This document shows, in pieces, positions 18,689 to 27,686 of a stretch of DNA of 64,000 nucleotides (position 1 is the stretch's first letter; each line of letters opens with the position of its first letter). Below the pieces are notes generated by a model that ran no database searches, had not been told where the DNA came from, and worked only from the letters and a program-made list of their open reading frames with translations. Position numbers and translations under genes: made by a program. The stretch covers positions 1 through 64,000 of the forward strand of contig NZ_LYPA01000043.1 in assembly GCF_001675045.1 (NCBI RefSeq), written 5' to 3'. Source of the DNA: Paenibacillus oryzae (GTDB lineage Bacteria > Bacillota > Bacilli > Paenibacillales > Paenibacillaceae).

Positions 18689-18916
18689 ATGATTCCTGTA
18701 ACGCGCTTGAACGGCACGAAGGTCATTATCAATGCTCTTCTGATTGAATGGGTTGAAGAGGCTGCCGACACGGTTATTTCACTCTCGACAGGCAACAAGC
18801 TTGTGGTTAAGGAAAGGGCCGACGAAATCATTGCATTGACCAGCCAGTATTTAGGCACGATCGGCCTTATTAACGCGAACCATAAGCTGGAAAGATTGGA
18901 GGGTCCGGCATCATGA
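18689..18916 (+). CDS. swrD: SwrD / FlbD family flagellar protein
   Basis: 75-residue protein of the FlbD family (MIPVTRLNGTKVIINALLI start, then HTVISL-type TVISLSTGNKLVV). In B. subtilis the orthologue (YlzI/SwrD, 71 residues) raises motor torque and supports swarming, acting with the stators. Strong RBS AAAGGAGG precedes the ATG. Overlaps fliL by four bases (ATGA). Confidence 0.88.
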   Translation: MIPVTRLNGTKVIINALLIEWVEEAADTVISLSTGNKLVVKERADEIIALTSQYLGTIGLINANHKLERLEGPAS

Positions 18917-19377
18917 AAAAAATGTTGCCCTGGTTAGTTTCTATTGTTCTCTCAATTATACTTATCGCCATTGTTGCGGTTATCGCATTTAACTACATGT
19001 TTGACGACAAAGACGGAAATAAAGAACCAAAACCCGAAGTCAAGGTGGAAACCTTGTCGGCCAAAGAACGGGTTGAGGTTACATCTGTTCTAACAGAGTA
19101 CCGCCGGAACTTGAAGGATCAAAATTATGTCGTCATTTTGAGCTTTGCTTTCCAGCTGGACAGCAAAAAAACGAAAGAGGAATTTGATCAGATTTTGGAT
19201 CTAGAAATTAAACCGGTCATCAGCCGGACTTTGGCCGATACGACGGCTAGCGAGCTTCAAGGTTCGCAGGGCGAGGATGCTCTTGAAACAAAGCTGCTTA
19301 ATCTGCTGAACCCTATCCTCCCTAAAGGAAAGATGATCAAGGTTGAAATTACAGATATCATAATTACGGAACTGTAA
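18913..19377 (+). CDS. fliL: flagellar basal body-associated protein FliL
   Basis: Single-pass membrane protein near the stator ring that supports torque. 154 residues with an N-terminal transmembrane helix (MLPWLVSIVLSIILIAIVAV) and an extracytoplasmic stomatin-like FliL domain ending in the typical ITDIIITEL. Coupled to swrD by overlap; fliM follows after 37 bases. Confidence 0.93.
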   Translation: MKKMLPWLVSIVLSIILIAIVAVIAFNYMFDDKDGNKEPKPEVKVETLSAKERVEVTSVLTEYRRNLKDQNYVVILSFAFQLDSKKTKEEFDQILDLEIKPVISRTLADTTASELQGSQGEDALETKLLNLLNPILPKGKMIKVEITDIIITEL

Positions 19378-19414
19378 CGCCCTCGGCGCGATATTCCCGA
19401 AGGAGGTGAGAGAA

Positions 19415-20416
19415 TTGGTTGATGTATTATCGCAGAATGAGATAGACGCGCTTCTTGCCGCGCTGTCATCCGGTGAAATGGACGCAGAAGACTTGAAGAA
19501 GGAAGAGGTTCAGCGGAAGGTCAGCGTCTATGATTTCAAACGCGCAGTTCGTTTCTCGAAGGATCATATAAGGAGCTTGACACGCATTCACGAAAACTTC
19601 GCGCGATTTTTGACAACCTATTTCTCGGCGCAACTCCGCACTTTCGTTCAGATTAATGTAGTAGACGTAGAGCAGTTGCCTTATGATGAGTTTATTCGGT
19701 CCATACCCAAAATGACGATTTTGAATATCTTTGAAGCGGAGCCGCTTGAAGGACGAATGGTCCTCGAGGTGCATCCTAACGTCGCCTATGCCATGCTTGA
19801 CCGGATGTTAGGCGGACAAGGCACCGCGCCATCCAAAATCAACAACTTGACTGAAATTGAAACAACGGTCATGGAACGGGTTTTCGCCAGAACCTTCGAC
19901 AGCCTGCAGGAAGCGTGGAAAACGGTTATCGACATTACGCCGAGACTCGAGGCGTTGGAAACCAATCCGCAATTCATGCAAATCGTTTCTCCCAATGAAA
20001 CGATTGCGCTGATTTCATTCAGTACCAAAATCGGGGATACAACCGGCATGATCAATTTGTGTATCCCGCATGTCGTACTGGAGCCAATTATGCCAAGATT
20101 GTCCGTGCATCACTGGTTTGTGTCGCAGAAGAAGGAACGGGCGCCCGAAGAGGTTGAAATACTGGAGCAGCGCTTGCATAAAGCCAAGCTGCCGATTGTG
20201 GCGGAGCTAGGCGAGACATCTATAACGATCCATGAGTTTTTGACCTTGAATATCGGTGATGTTCTAACCTTAAACAAACCGGTTGATGAAGGACTGAATA
20301 TAAAAGTTGGAGATAAGCTGAAGTTTATCGGCAGTCCGGGTTCCATTAGGGACAAGCTGGCTGTTCAGGTGGACGAAATTGTAAGCGAGGGAGCTGAAAA
20401 AGATTATGACGAGTAA
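19415..20416 (+). CDS. fliM: flagellar motor switch protein FliM
   Basis: C-ring switch protein that binds phospho-CheY. 333 residues, beginning with the CheY-binding EIDALL motif (VLSQNEIDALLAAL). It has the CheC-like middle domain (GGQGTAPS region) and the C-terminal SpoA domain (ITIHEFLTLNIGDVLTL, then KVGDKLKFIGSPG). TTG at 19415 follows AGGAGGTG with seven-base spacing; the in-frame GTG at 19406 lies inside the ribosome site. Overlaps fliY by 11 bases. Confidence 0.95.
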   Translation: MVDVLSQNEIDALLAALSSGEMDAEDLKKEEVQRKVSVYDFKRAVRFSKDHIRSLTRIHENFARFLTTYFSAQLRTFVQINVVDVEQLPYDEFIRSIPKMTILNIFEAEPLEGRMVLEVHPNVAYAMLDRMLGGQGTAPSKINNLTEIETTVMERVFARTFDSLQEAWKTVIDITPRLEALETNPQFMQIVSPNETIALISFSTKIGDTTGMINLCIPHVVLEPIMPRLSVHHWFVSQKKERAPEEVEILEQRLHKAKLPIVAELGETSITIHEFLTLNIGDVLTLNKPVDEGLNIKVGDKLKFIGSPGSIRDKLAVQVDEIVSEGAEKDYDE

Positions 20417-21662
20417 AGACTATTTGTCCCAGGAGGAGATTGATGCATTGCTTCGGCAGTCCTCCAACGAGCCCGATGACGTTCCAGCCGAGGCTAACGA
20501 GGTTGTGCTGTCGGATTACTTGTCGGCAATCGAGCAGGATGCTCTGGGCGAAATCGGAAATATCACTTTTGGCAGCGCAGCTACCGCTTTGTCTACGCTT
20601 CTGGGCAAAAAAGTGGATATTACAACGCCTCAGGTTACGCTGGTCAAGCGTGAAGAGCTTGGCGACATTTTCCCCAAACCTCATGTTGCGGTCAGCGTTG
20701 AATATGTTGACGGGTTTGAAGGCATCAACTCGCTCGTTATACGTACTCAGGATGCGCAGATTATCGCGGACCTGATGTTGGGCGGAGAAGGCGTTGTTAC
20801 GCCGGAAGAGCTGAATGAAATTCATATCAGCGCTGTTCAGGAAGCAATGAATCAGATGATGGGCTCCTCGGCTACCTCGATGTCCACTATCTTTAATCGT
20901 CTGGTCAACATTTCACCCCCTGGCATCGACATCCTGGATGTAGATGCGGGCAACGGGATGGAGCATTTGCCGCCTGTGGATGTGTTTATCAAAATTTCCT
21001 TCCATTTGACAATCGGAGATTTGATAGATTCAACAATTATGCAGTTGCTGCCGGTTTCCTTTGCGAAGGAAATGGTATCAACCTTGATGGGTGGCGTTGA
21101 AGAAAGCGCTCCGCCACCGCCAGCGGCCCCTCCTGCTGTTGCAGAAACGCAGGCAGCGGTTCAGCAGACAGCTGCAGCAGCAGCGCCGGCCCCGGCTCCG
21201 CCGACACCGCCGCCAGCTTATCATCAGCCGCCGCCGCAGCCGGCAGCAGCGCCTCCTGGTTATCCGCCGCAGGCTCCTTATTACGATGCTCCTGCCGGAT
21301 ATCCAAGTCCAGCTGCCCATGCAGCGCCTCCTGCGCGAAACATTAATGTGCAGCCGGTCCAGTTCGCAAATTTCGGCGGGCAGGCCTATGAAGGGCCAGA
21401 TACAACAAATCTAAATTTATTACTCGACATACCGTTGAAGGTCACTGTAGAATTAGGAAGGACCCAGAAGCAAATCAAAGATATTCTCGAGTTGTCGCAA
21501 GGCTCAATAATTGAGCTGGACAAGCTGGCGGGCGAACCTGTTGACATTTTGGTCAACAATAAGCTTATTGCCAAGGGCGAGGTTGTCGTCATCGACGAAA
21601 ACTTTGGTGTCCGCGTAACGGATATCGTTAGTCAATGGGACCGAATTCAAAAATTACAATAA
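20406..21662 (+). CDS. fliY: flagellar motor switch phosphatase FliY
   Basis: C-ring protein that hydrolyses CheY-P and takes the place of FliN in Firmicutes. 418 residues: an N-terminal EIDALLRQ motif, a CheC-like phosphatase domain with two EIGNI/EAMNQ-type motifs (EIGNITFGSAATALSTLL near residue 49, and AVQEAMNQMMGSSATSMST near 144), a Pro/Ala/Gln-rich linker of about 80 residues (233-312), and a C-terminal FliN-like SpoA domain (LLDIPLKVTVELGRTQKQIK). The linker is longer than in B. subtilis FliY (378 residues). Confidence 0.94.
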   Translation: MTSKDYLSQEEIDALLRQSSNEPDDVPAEANEVVLSDYLSAIEQDALGEIGNITFGSAATALSTLLGKKVDITTPQVTLVKREELGDIFPKPHVAVSVEYVDGFEGINSLVIRTQDAQIIADLMLGGEGVVTPEELNEIHISAVQEAMNQMMGSSATSMSTIFNRLVNISPPGIDILDVDAGNGMEHLPPVDVFIKISFHLTIGDLIDSTIMQLLPVSFAKEMVSTLMGGVEESAPPPPAAPPAVAETQAAVQQTAAAAAPAPAPPTPPPAYHQPPPQPAAAPPGYPPQAPYYDAPAGYPSPAAHAAPPARNINVQPVQFANFGGQAYEGPDTTNLNLLLDIPLKVTVELGRTQKQIKDILELSQGSIIELDKLAGEPVDILVNNKLIAKGEVVVIDENFGVRVTDIVSQWDRIQKLQ

Positions 21663-21681
21663 CTCCTGGGAGGAAATGAAG

Positions 21682-22044
21682 ATGGCAAACCGGATTCTTA
21701 TCGTTGACGACGCAGCGTTTATGCGCATGATGATTCGCGATATTTTGTCGAAAAATGGGTACGAGGTAGTAGGAGAGGCGCCGGACGGCGCGCAAGCGGT
21801 TGAGAGATATAAGGAATTGAAGCCAGACCTCATCACAATGGATATTACGATGCCGGAGATGGACGGTATTGCAGCGTTGAAGGAAATCAAGAAGCTGGAT
21901 GGAAGCGCAAAAGTCATTATGTGCTCCGCCATGGGTCAACAAGCGATGGTTATTGATGCGATTCAAGCAGGCGCCAAAGATTTTATCGTTAAACCGTTCC
22001 AGGCGGATCGCGTAATTGAAGCGATTAAGAAAGCTTTGGGATAA
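21682..22044 (+). CDS. cheY: chemotaxis response regulator CheY
   Basis: 120-residue stand-alone receiver domain; phosphorylated by CheA and binds FliM. Acidic pocket VDDAAF near the start, phosphoacceptor Asp in LITMDITMPEMDG, Thr/Ser switch residue in IMCSAMGQ, and Lys in FIVKPFQ. ATG at 21682 is seven bases after GGGAGGA; the ATG at 21676 is too close. Gene lies between fliY and fliO, as in Bacillus. Confidence 0.96.
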   Translation: MANRILIVDDAAFMRMMIRDILSKNGYEVVGEAPDGAQAVERYKELKPDLITMDITMPEMDGIAALKEIKKLDGSAKVIMCSAMGQQAMVIDAIQAGAKDFIVKPFQADRVIEAIKKALG

Positions 22045-22055
22045 GGTCCGCTTTA

Positions 22056-22679
22056 ATGAACGTATTGCATAAGCGGACGGCCATTCTGACGGCCGCGGCA
22101 TCGACGGTTTTCCCTGGAATGGTTGCCGCATCCGGCAATAGTGGGACTGAAGTCCCGGATACGCAGATTCCGTTTGATGGCCCGGGGAATATGTTGGGCA
22201 GCGTTGCGTGGCTGATGGTTGCGCTAGCCATTGTCATCGTGCTGATCGTGATCGTGATCAAATGGCTTTCCAAAGGAAGCCGGGCTTGGGGAATCAATCG
22301 TTCCATGCGTTCGCTTGGCGGAATAGCTTTGGGGCAAAACAGTTCCGTACAGGTTTTGGAAATCGCCGGAACTATTTATATTGTAGGTGTTGGAGATACG
22401 GTCACCTTGCTGGAGAAGATCGATGATGCTGAGCGGGTCGCCGATATCCTGAAGGTTTTGGACAAGGAAACAACTGCTGTGTGGGGACCAGGAAACGTTG
22501 TTGAGCTGTTGGGCAAATGGCGAGGTAAAAACGCCGGCAAAACAGGAGACAGCGGAAGCTCCACCTTCCAGCAAATGCTGGAAGGCAAGCTGAATGGACA
22601 ATCGCAACGCAAGCAGCAGCTTGAGCAGCTGCTCAAAAATCAAAATAGTCATGAACGGTTGATGGATGATGAGAAATAA
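22056..22679 (+). CDS. fliO: flagellar export protein FliO (FliZ)
   Basis: Assembly factor for the FliP ring of the export gate. The 207-residue product has a signal-peptide-like N-terminus (about 24 residues ending near VAASG), a transmembrane helix (AWLMVALAIVIVLIVIVIKW), and a cytoplasmic FliO domain (GIALGQNSSVQVLEIAGTIYIVGVG). B. subtilis FliZ is similar in length and order. The 3' end overlaps fliP by 14 bases. Confidence 0.9.
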   Translation: MNVLHKRTAILTAAASTVFPGMVAASGNSGTEVPDTQIPFDGPGNMLGSVAWLMVALAIVIVLIVIVIKWLSKGSRAWGINRSMRSLGGIALGQNSSVQVLEIAGTIYIVGVGDTVTLLEKIDDAERVADILKVLDKETTAVWGPGNVVELLGKWRGKNAGKTGDSGSSTFQQMLEGKLNGQSQRKQQLEQLLKNQNSHERLMDDEK

Positions 22680-23427
22680 GAAGACGCTGGCCCTATTGAG
22701 TATTCTTCTACTGTCGCTGTTCATAAACGGACAGGCTTTTGCGGAGCCTCTGCCCGATATTTCAATCAATATCGGCAATAGCTCGGGAGATCAGCCAGGA
22801 ACAAGTGCCTTGTCGCTGCTTCTTCTTATCACAGTGCTCAGCATAGCTCCCGGCATCATGGTTTTAATGACCAGCTTTACCCGAATTGTAATTGTGCTCG
22901 GCTTTGTTCGAACTTCGCTGGGGACACAGCAAATGCCGCCTAATCAGGTTCTGATCGGACTGGCAATGTTTATGACCTTTTTTATTATGGCTCCAACCTT
23001 TGGCCAGGTGAATGATGTAGCTCTTCAGCCCTACTTAAAGGGTGAAATTACTCAGACGGAAGCCTTTGAACAGGCTGCAATCCCTATGAAGGAGTTTATG
23101 GGAGCCCACACCAGGCAAAAGGATTTGCAATTGTTTCTGAACTACACCAAAACGGATCCTCCGGCTTCTATTCAGGATACACCGTTAACGGTGCTGGTTC
23201 CGGCTTATGCCATCAGCGAACTCAAAACAGCGTTTACGATGGGTTTTCTTATTTTTATTCCGTTTCTCGTGATCGACATGATTGTAGCCAGCACATTGAT
23301 GGCGATGGGCATGATGATGCTTCCGCCGATTATGATATCCCTGCCGTTTAAATTGCTGCTGTTTGTTATGGTAGACGGCTGGTATCTGGTCGTCAGGGGT
23401 TTGCTGCTGAGCTTTAACACAACATGA
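22666..23427 (+). CDS. fliP: flagellar export gate protein FliP
   Basis: Core of the FliPQR type III export gate. 253 residues, with an N-terminal signal peptide, the conserved periplasmic and gate segments (SLLLLITVLSIAPGIMVLMTSFTR and GTQQMPPNQVLIGLAMFMTFF), and four hydrophobic helices in total. Starts at tandem ATGs (22666 and 22669); either is possible. Overlaps fliO. Confidence 0.95.
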   Translation: MMRNKKTLALLSILLLSLFINGQAFAEPLPDISINIGNSSGDQPGTSALSLLLLITVLSIAPGIMVLMTSFTRIVIVLGFVRTSLGTQQMPPNQVLIGLAMFMTFFIMAPTFGQVNDVALQPYLKGEITQTEAFEQAAIPMKEFMGAHTRQKDLQLFLNYTKTDPPASIQDTPLTVLVPAYAISELKTAFTMGFLIFIPFLVIDMIVASTLMAMGMMMLPPIMISLPFKLLLFVMVDGWYLVVRGLLLSFNTT

Positions 23428-23446
23428 CAGCGGGAGGGGACGCCTT

Positions 23447-23716
23447 ATGAGCGCGGAGTTTGTAATCGGTCTGGCCAGCAGTGCCTTATACACCGTTTTA
23501 AAGGCCAGCGCCCCCATGCTGGTATTGGCTCTGGTAGTAGGCTTGCTCATCAGTGTTTTTCAGGCTACGACGCAAATTCAAGAGCAAACGCTGGCGTTTG
23601 TACCCAAAATTGTTGCGGTATTTATTGCCGTCATTATATTTGGGCCATGGATCCTAAACACAGTTGTTGATTTTACCTACAGGTTGTTCAGCAACTTACA
23701 TATCTACATCGGTTAG
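23447..23716 (+). CDS. fliQ: flagellar export gate protein FliQ
   Basis: 89-residue gate subunit with two transmembrane hairpins and the family motif LVVGLLISVFQATTQIQEQTL. RBS GGGAGGGG precedes the ATG. fliR follows after 11 bases. Confidence 0.95.
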   Translation: MSAEFVIGLASSALYTVLKASAPMLVLALVVGLLISVFQATTQIQEQTLAFVPKIVAVFIAVIIFGPWILNTVVDFTYRLFSNLHIYIG

Positions 23717-23727
23717 GCTGTGAGCTG

Positions 23728-24522
23728 ATGAGTGCAATTGCTCAAGGAGCACCTATTTTTTTGTTAATCTTTTGTCGAATTACCGCTTTTTTCGTCGTGG
23801 CGCCTATTTTTTCGTCGAGAAGCGTCCCGAATACGTTTAAAATCGGCCTTGGTTTTTTTATATCGCTTATGGTCTATTTGACCTACGGAGTCGGCGAATC
23901 CGTCATTCCAAATGAAGAGTATGTACTGGCTGTTTTTCGGGAAATCATTATTGGCTTGTTGCTGGGGTTTGTTGTGTATTTGTTTTTCTCCATCGTTCAG
24001 ATGGCTGGAGGCATTATGGATATGCAAATCGGTTTGGCAATGGCCAACGTGGTTGATCCGCATACCGGCATATCGGCTCCTTTGATGGGTAATTTCAAGT
24101 ACATGCTTATGCTGGTTGTTTTTCTAATGATGAACGGCCATCATTACTTGCTGGGCGGGCTGATGAACAGCTATACCTGGATGCCGCTTTCCAACGAGTT
24201 TTACAGCATCATGATGAGCGGCGGGATTTCAGACTTTCTGGTGAGGACGTTTGCTACCACATTTGTACTTGCAATCCAAATCGCCGCTCCTATTATGGTG
24301 GCTATGTTTTTGACTGATGTAGGCCTTGGCTTTTTAACAAAAAGCGCTCCACAGTTCAACGTTTTTGTTATCGGCCTGCCATTGAAGCTGCTGATTGGCA
24401 TTTTTCTTATGATTTTGTTGATGCCTTCGATGGGCGCTTTGTTTGAAAAGCTCTTTTCGATTATGTTTGATTCTCTGGAGCAGCTGTTCGGCATTGTGCA
24501 GGGGCCGCCATCCGGAGAATAG
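23728..24522 (+). CDS. fliR: flagellar export gate protein FliR
   Basis: 264-residue integral membrane protein of the export gate, with about six transmembrane segments. Family markers include FCRITAFFVVAPIFSSRSVP, IVQMAGGIMDMQIGLAMANVVDP and FVIGLPLKLLIGIFL. flhB follows after 13 bases, in the conserved fliPQR-flhBA order. Confidence 0.95.
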   Translation: MSAIAQGAPIFLLIFCRITAFFVVAPIFSSRSVPNTFKIGLGFFISLMVYLTYGVGESVIPNEEYVLAVFREIIIGLLLGFVVYLFFSIVQMAGGIMDMQIGLAMANVVDPHTGISAPLMGNFKYMLMLVVFLMMNGHHYLLGGLMNSYTWMPLSNEFYSIMMSGGISDFLVRTFATTFVLAIQIAAPIMVAMFLTDVGLGFLTKSAPQFNVFVIGLPLKLLIGIFLMILLMPSMGALFEKLFSIMFDSLEQLFGIVQGPPSGE

Positions 24523-24535
24523 GGGGGAGGCCGTT

Positions 24536-25627
24536 ATGCGCAGCTATCGCTTAAAGCTTGACCTCCAGTTGTTTAACCAGGAAAAGACGGAGAAAGCAAC
24601 GCCGAAAAAACGAAACGATTCCCGTAAAAAAGGGCAGGTTGCCAAATCCGCCGATTTGCCTGGCGCATTTATACTGCTTTTTGTGTTCGCTTCGTTTCTC
24701 ATGCTGGGCAATCACTACAGCTCTGGAGTGATGGGGCTGTTCAGAAGTCTCTTCGAGGACTGGCTGACGATGGAGCTCACAACCGAAAACATTATGGGAT
24801 TGTTTCTGAACATCGTGTGGCAGGTTCTGTTGCTGCTGCTTCCCATTTTTGCAATCGCTATGGTTGTTGGCGTCCTAGGCAATGTGGTCCAATTCGGATT
24901 TTTGCTGACAGGGCATTCGCTGAAGGCCGACATAAAAAAGCTGGATCCTATTCAAGGCTTCAAACGCATTTTTTCGATGAGAAGTCTTGCGGAATTTTTA
25001 AAAAGCATTCTCAAGGTGACGATCATTGCGCTTATGGTGTATACCACTATAGCCGGCGAATGGGAAAAGCTGCTGCTTTTGCCGATGCAGCCGATCCCCG
25101 CCATCTTTGCCTTTGCGGCAAAAATTACGATTAATCTTGGCATTAAAATCGGCGCCGTATTAATTGTATTGGCCTTCCTGGACTATATGTACCAAAAGTA
25201 TGAGCATGAAAAAAGTCTTAAAATGTCCAAGCAGGATATTAAGGACGAGTTTAAAAAATCGGAGGGCGACCCTCTGATCAAAGGCCGCATTCGCGAACGG
25301 CAGCGTAAAATGGCGCTGCAGCGGATGATGCAGGAAGTGCCAAAAGCCGACGTTGTCATTACGAACCCCACGCATTTTGCGATTGCGCTTAAATACGACG
25401 CATCGCAGATGGAAGCGCCGAAGGTGCTGGCGAAGGGCATGGATCATGTAGCCTTGCGGATTAAAGAAATAGCCAAGGAGCACGACGTCGTTACGATGGA
25501 AAACAAGCCGCTAGCCAGAGCGCTATATGAACGTGCTGAAATCGGTGATGTGATACCGGGGGATCTGTTCCAGGCTGTGGCGGAAGTGCTGGCATACGTA
25601 TATAAGGTAAAAGGTCGCATCAAGTAG
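24536..25627 (+). CDS. flhB: flagellar export switch protein FlhB
   Basis: Autocleaving export-gate protein that changes substrate class when the hook is finished. 363 residues with four transmembrane helices followed by a cytoplasmic domain holding the autocleavage motif NPTH (277-280). N-terminus has the cytosolic EKTEKATPKKRNDSRKKGQV segment. ATG at 24536 after GGGGGGAGG is preferred; an in-frame ATG at 24443 lies inside fliR and would add 31 residues with no ribosome site. Confidence 0.95.
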   Translation: MRSYRLKLDLQLFNQEKTEKATPKKRNDSRKKGQVAKSADLPGAFILLFVFASFLMLGNHYSSGVMGLFRSLFEDWLTMELTTENIMGLFLNIVWQVLLLLLPIFAIAMVVGVLGNVVQFGFLLTGHSLKADIKKLDPIQGFKRIFSMRSLAEFLKSILKVTIIALMVYTTIAGEWEKLLLLPMQPIPAIFAFAAKITINLGIKIGAVLIVLAFLDYMYQKYEHEKSLKMSKQDIKDEFKKSEGDPLIKGRIRERQRKMALQRMMQEVPKADVVITNPTHFAIALKYDASQMEAPKVLAKGMDHVALRIKEIAKEHDVVTMENKPLARALYERAEIGDVIPGDLFQAVAEVLAYVYKVKGRIK

Positions 25628-25655
25628 ACATCATTTGGCGGGAGGAGGCGACATC

Positions 25656-27686
25656 ATGAAAATTAAAGATCTATTCGTAATTGTAGGCATAATCGGGATC
25701 GTGCTCATGATGATTATCCCGATCCCGATTTTTCTGATTGACTTGCTTCTTATAATGAACATTTCGCTCGCGCTTATGATTTTGCTTGTTGCGATGAATA
25801 CAAAAGAAGCGTTGGATTTCTCCATTTTCCCGACGATATTGCTCATTACGACCTTGTTCAGACTAGCGCTCAGCGTTTCCACGACACGGAGCATCCTGAC
25901 GCATGCGGAAGCAGGCGAGGTTATTGCGACCTTTGGCAGCTGGGTCGGCGGCGGAGCGGTAGCGATCGGGTTTATCGTCTTTTTAATCCTTGTTGTTGTT
26001 CAATTTATCGTTATTACTAAAGGCTCGGAGCGCGTTGCCGAGGTTGCTGCACGCTTTACGCTGGATGCGATGCCGGGCAAGCAGATGAGTATCGACGCGG
26101 ATCTCAATTCCGGGCTGATTAATGAACAGCAGGCTCGGGAACGCCGTTCCAAAATTGAGCGCGAAGCCGATTTTTACGGCTCCATGGACGGCGCCAGCAA
26201 ATTTGTAAAAGGCGATGCCATTGCAACAATCATTATTATGATCATCAACCTGATCGGCGGATTTATTGTTGGTATGGCGATGCATGGCATGAGCTTTGGG
26301 GATTCGCTTGAAACCTTCTCCATCTTGACCATCGGCGATGGCCTGGTTGCGCAAATTCCTGCCTTGCTGATTTCGACAGCCGCAGGCATGATCGTTACTC
26401 GCGCGGCTTCCGATGGCAATCTGGCGGATGACCTGACGGGCCAGTTGTTCCGTTATCCTAAAATGCTGTACGTAGCTGCGGGCACGATTGCGATATTGGG
26501 CTTGACGCCAATCGGCATTTTGAGCACGTGGCCGTTTGCGATTGCAATTGCTGTTGGCGCTTATTATATGCAGCGCAGATTTGATCGTCAGCAGGTCGAG
26601 GATGAGATGATGGTAGAGGAGCAGCAGATCGAGGAGGTTCGCAGCCCGGAGAGTGTCATAAGTCTCCTGCAGGTGGACCCTATCGAATTTGAATTTGGTT
26701 ACGGTCTGATTCCTCTGGCGGATACGACGCAGGGAGGCGACCTGCTGGATCGGATCATCATGATCCGAAGGCAATGCGCGCTCGAGCTTGGCCTTGTTGT
26801 ACCCGTTATTCGGATACGCGACAATATCCAGCTGAAGCCCAATGAATATGTCATCAAAATTAAAGGCAACACAGTCGCCAGAGGCGATTTGCTGCTGAAT
26901 CATTATTTGGCAATGAGCCCCGGTTTTGAGGATGATTCGGTTACCGGTATTGAAACGACGGAACCTGCGTTTGGCCTGCCGGCTATCTGGATTGATGAAG
27001 CCACCAAAGAAAGAGCGGAGCTGTCGGGCTATACCGTAGTTGACCCTCCATCGGTGGTTGCCACGCATCTGACGGAAATCATCAAGCGACATGCCCATGA
27101 GCTGATCGGACGACAAGAAACAAAACTTCTGATCGATAATGTGAAGGAGTCGTACCCGGCGCTTGTAGAAGAGCTTATCCCGTCCATTTTGACCGTTGGC
27201 GATGTGCAGAAGGTGCTCTCCAAGCTGTTGAAGGAAAAAGTTTCAATCCGTGATCTGGTGACCATTTTTGAATCGCTGGCTGATCACGGCCAATATACGA
27301 AGGATCACGATATTTTGACGGAATATGTTCGGCAGTCGCTCTCCCGCCAAATTACTCAGCAGTTTTCGCCAGGCGGAGACATGCTGAGAGTCATTACCGT
27401 CGGCCCGCAGCTGGAGAAAAAAATTGCCGAATCGGTCCAGCAGAGCGATACCGGAAGCTATATTGCGCTTGATCCCGTTTCGACCCAGCAGATTTACCAG
27501 CGTCTGGGCGAGCACGTAAACCGTCAAATCCAGTCCGGGCAGCAGCCAATCGTATTGGCTTCGCCGACGATTCGGATGTACCTGCGGCAAATTCTGGAAC
27601 GCACGATGCAGGAAGTGCCGGTTTTGTCCTACAGCGAGCTTGAGCCCAATATTGAAGTGCAGAGCATCGGGGTGGTGAATCTATGA
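25656..27686 (+). CDS. flhA: flagellar export apparatus protein FlhA
   Basis: Nonameric export-gate ring; its cytoplasmic domain is the docking site for chaperone-substrate complexes. 676 residues, with about eight transmembrane helices in the first 330 and a cytoplasmic domain after that. FHIPEP-type markers include VVVQFIVITKGSERVAEVAARFTLDAMPGKQMSIDAD. ATG at 25656 follows GGGAGGAGGCG. The stop overlaps the flhF start (ATGA). Confidence 0.96.
   Translation: MKIKDLFVIVGIIGIVLMMIIPIPIFLIDLLLIMNISLALMILLVAMNTKEALDFSIFPTILLITTLFRLALSVSTTRSILTHAEAGEVIATFGSWVGGGAVAIGFIVFLILVVVQFIVITKGSERVAEVAARFTLDAMPGKQMSIDADLNSGLINEQQARERRSKIEREADFYGSMDGASKFVKGDAIATIIIMIINLIGGFIVGMAMHGMSFGDSLETFSILTIGDGLVAQIPALLISTAAGMIVTRAASDGNLADDLTGQLFRYPKMLYVAAGTIAILGLTPIGILSTWPFAIAIAVGAYYMQRRFDRQQVEDEMMVEEQQIEEVRSPESVISLLQVDPIEFEFGYGLIPLADTTQGGDLLDRIIMIRRQCALELGLVVPVIRIRDNIQLKPNEYVIKIKGNTVARGDLLLNHYLAMSPGFEDDSVTGIETTEPAFGLPAIWIDEATKERAELSGYTVVDPPSVVATHLTEIIKRHAHELIGRQETKLLIDNVKESYPALVEELIPSILTVGDVQKVLSKLLKEKVSIRDLVTIFESLADHGQYTKDHDILTEYVRQSLSRQITQQFSPGGDMLRVITVGPQLEKKIAESVQQSDTGSYIALDPVSTQQIYQRLGEHVNRQIQSGQQPIVLASPTIRMYLRQILERTMQEVPVLSYSELEPNIEVQSIGVVNL

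Noticed and set aside
21091..21414. Arg/Leu-rich 107-codon frame inside fliY
   Set aside because: Product of the Pro/Ala/Gln linker read out of frame.
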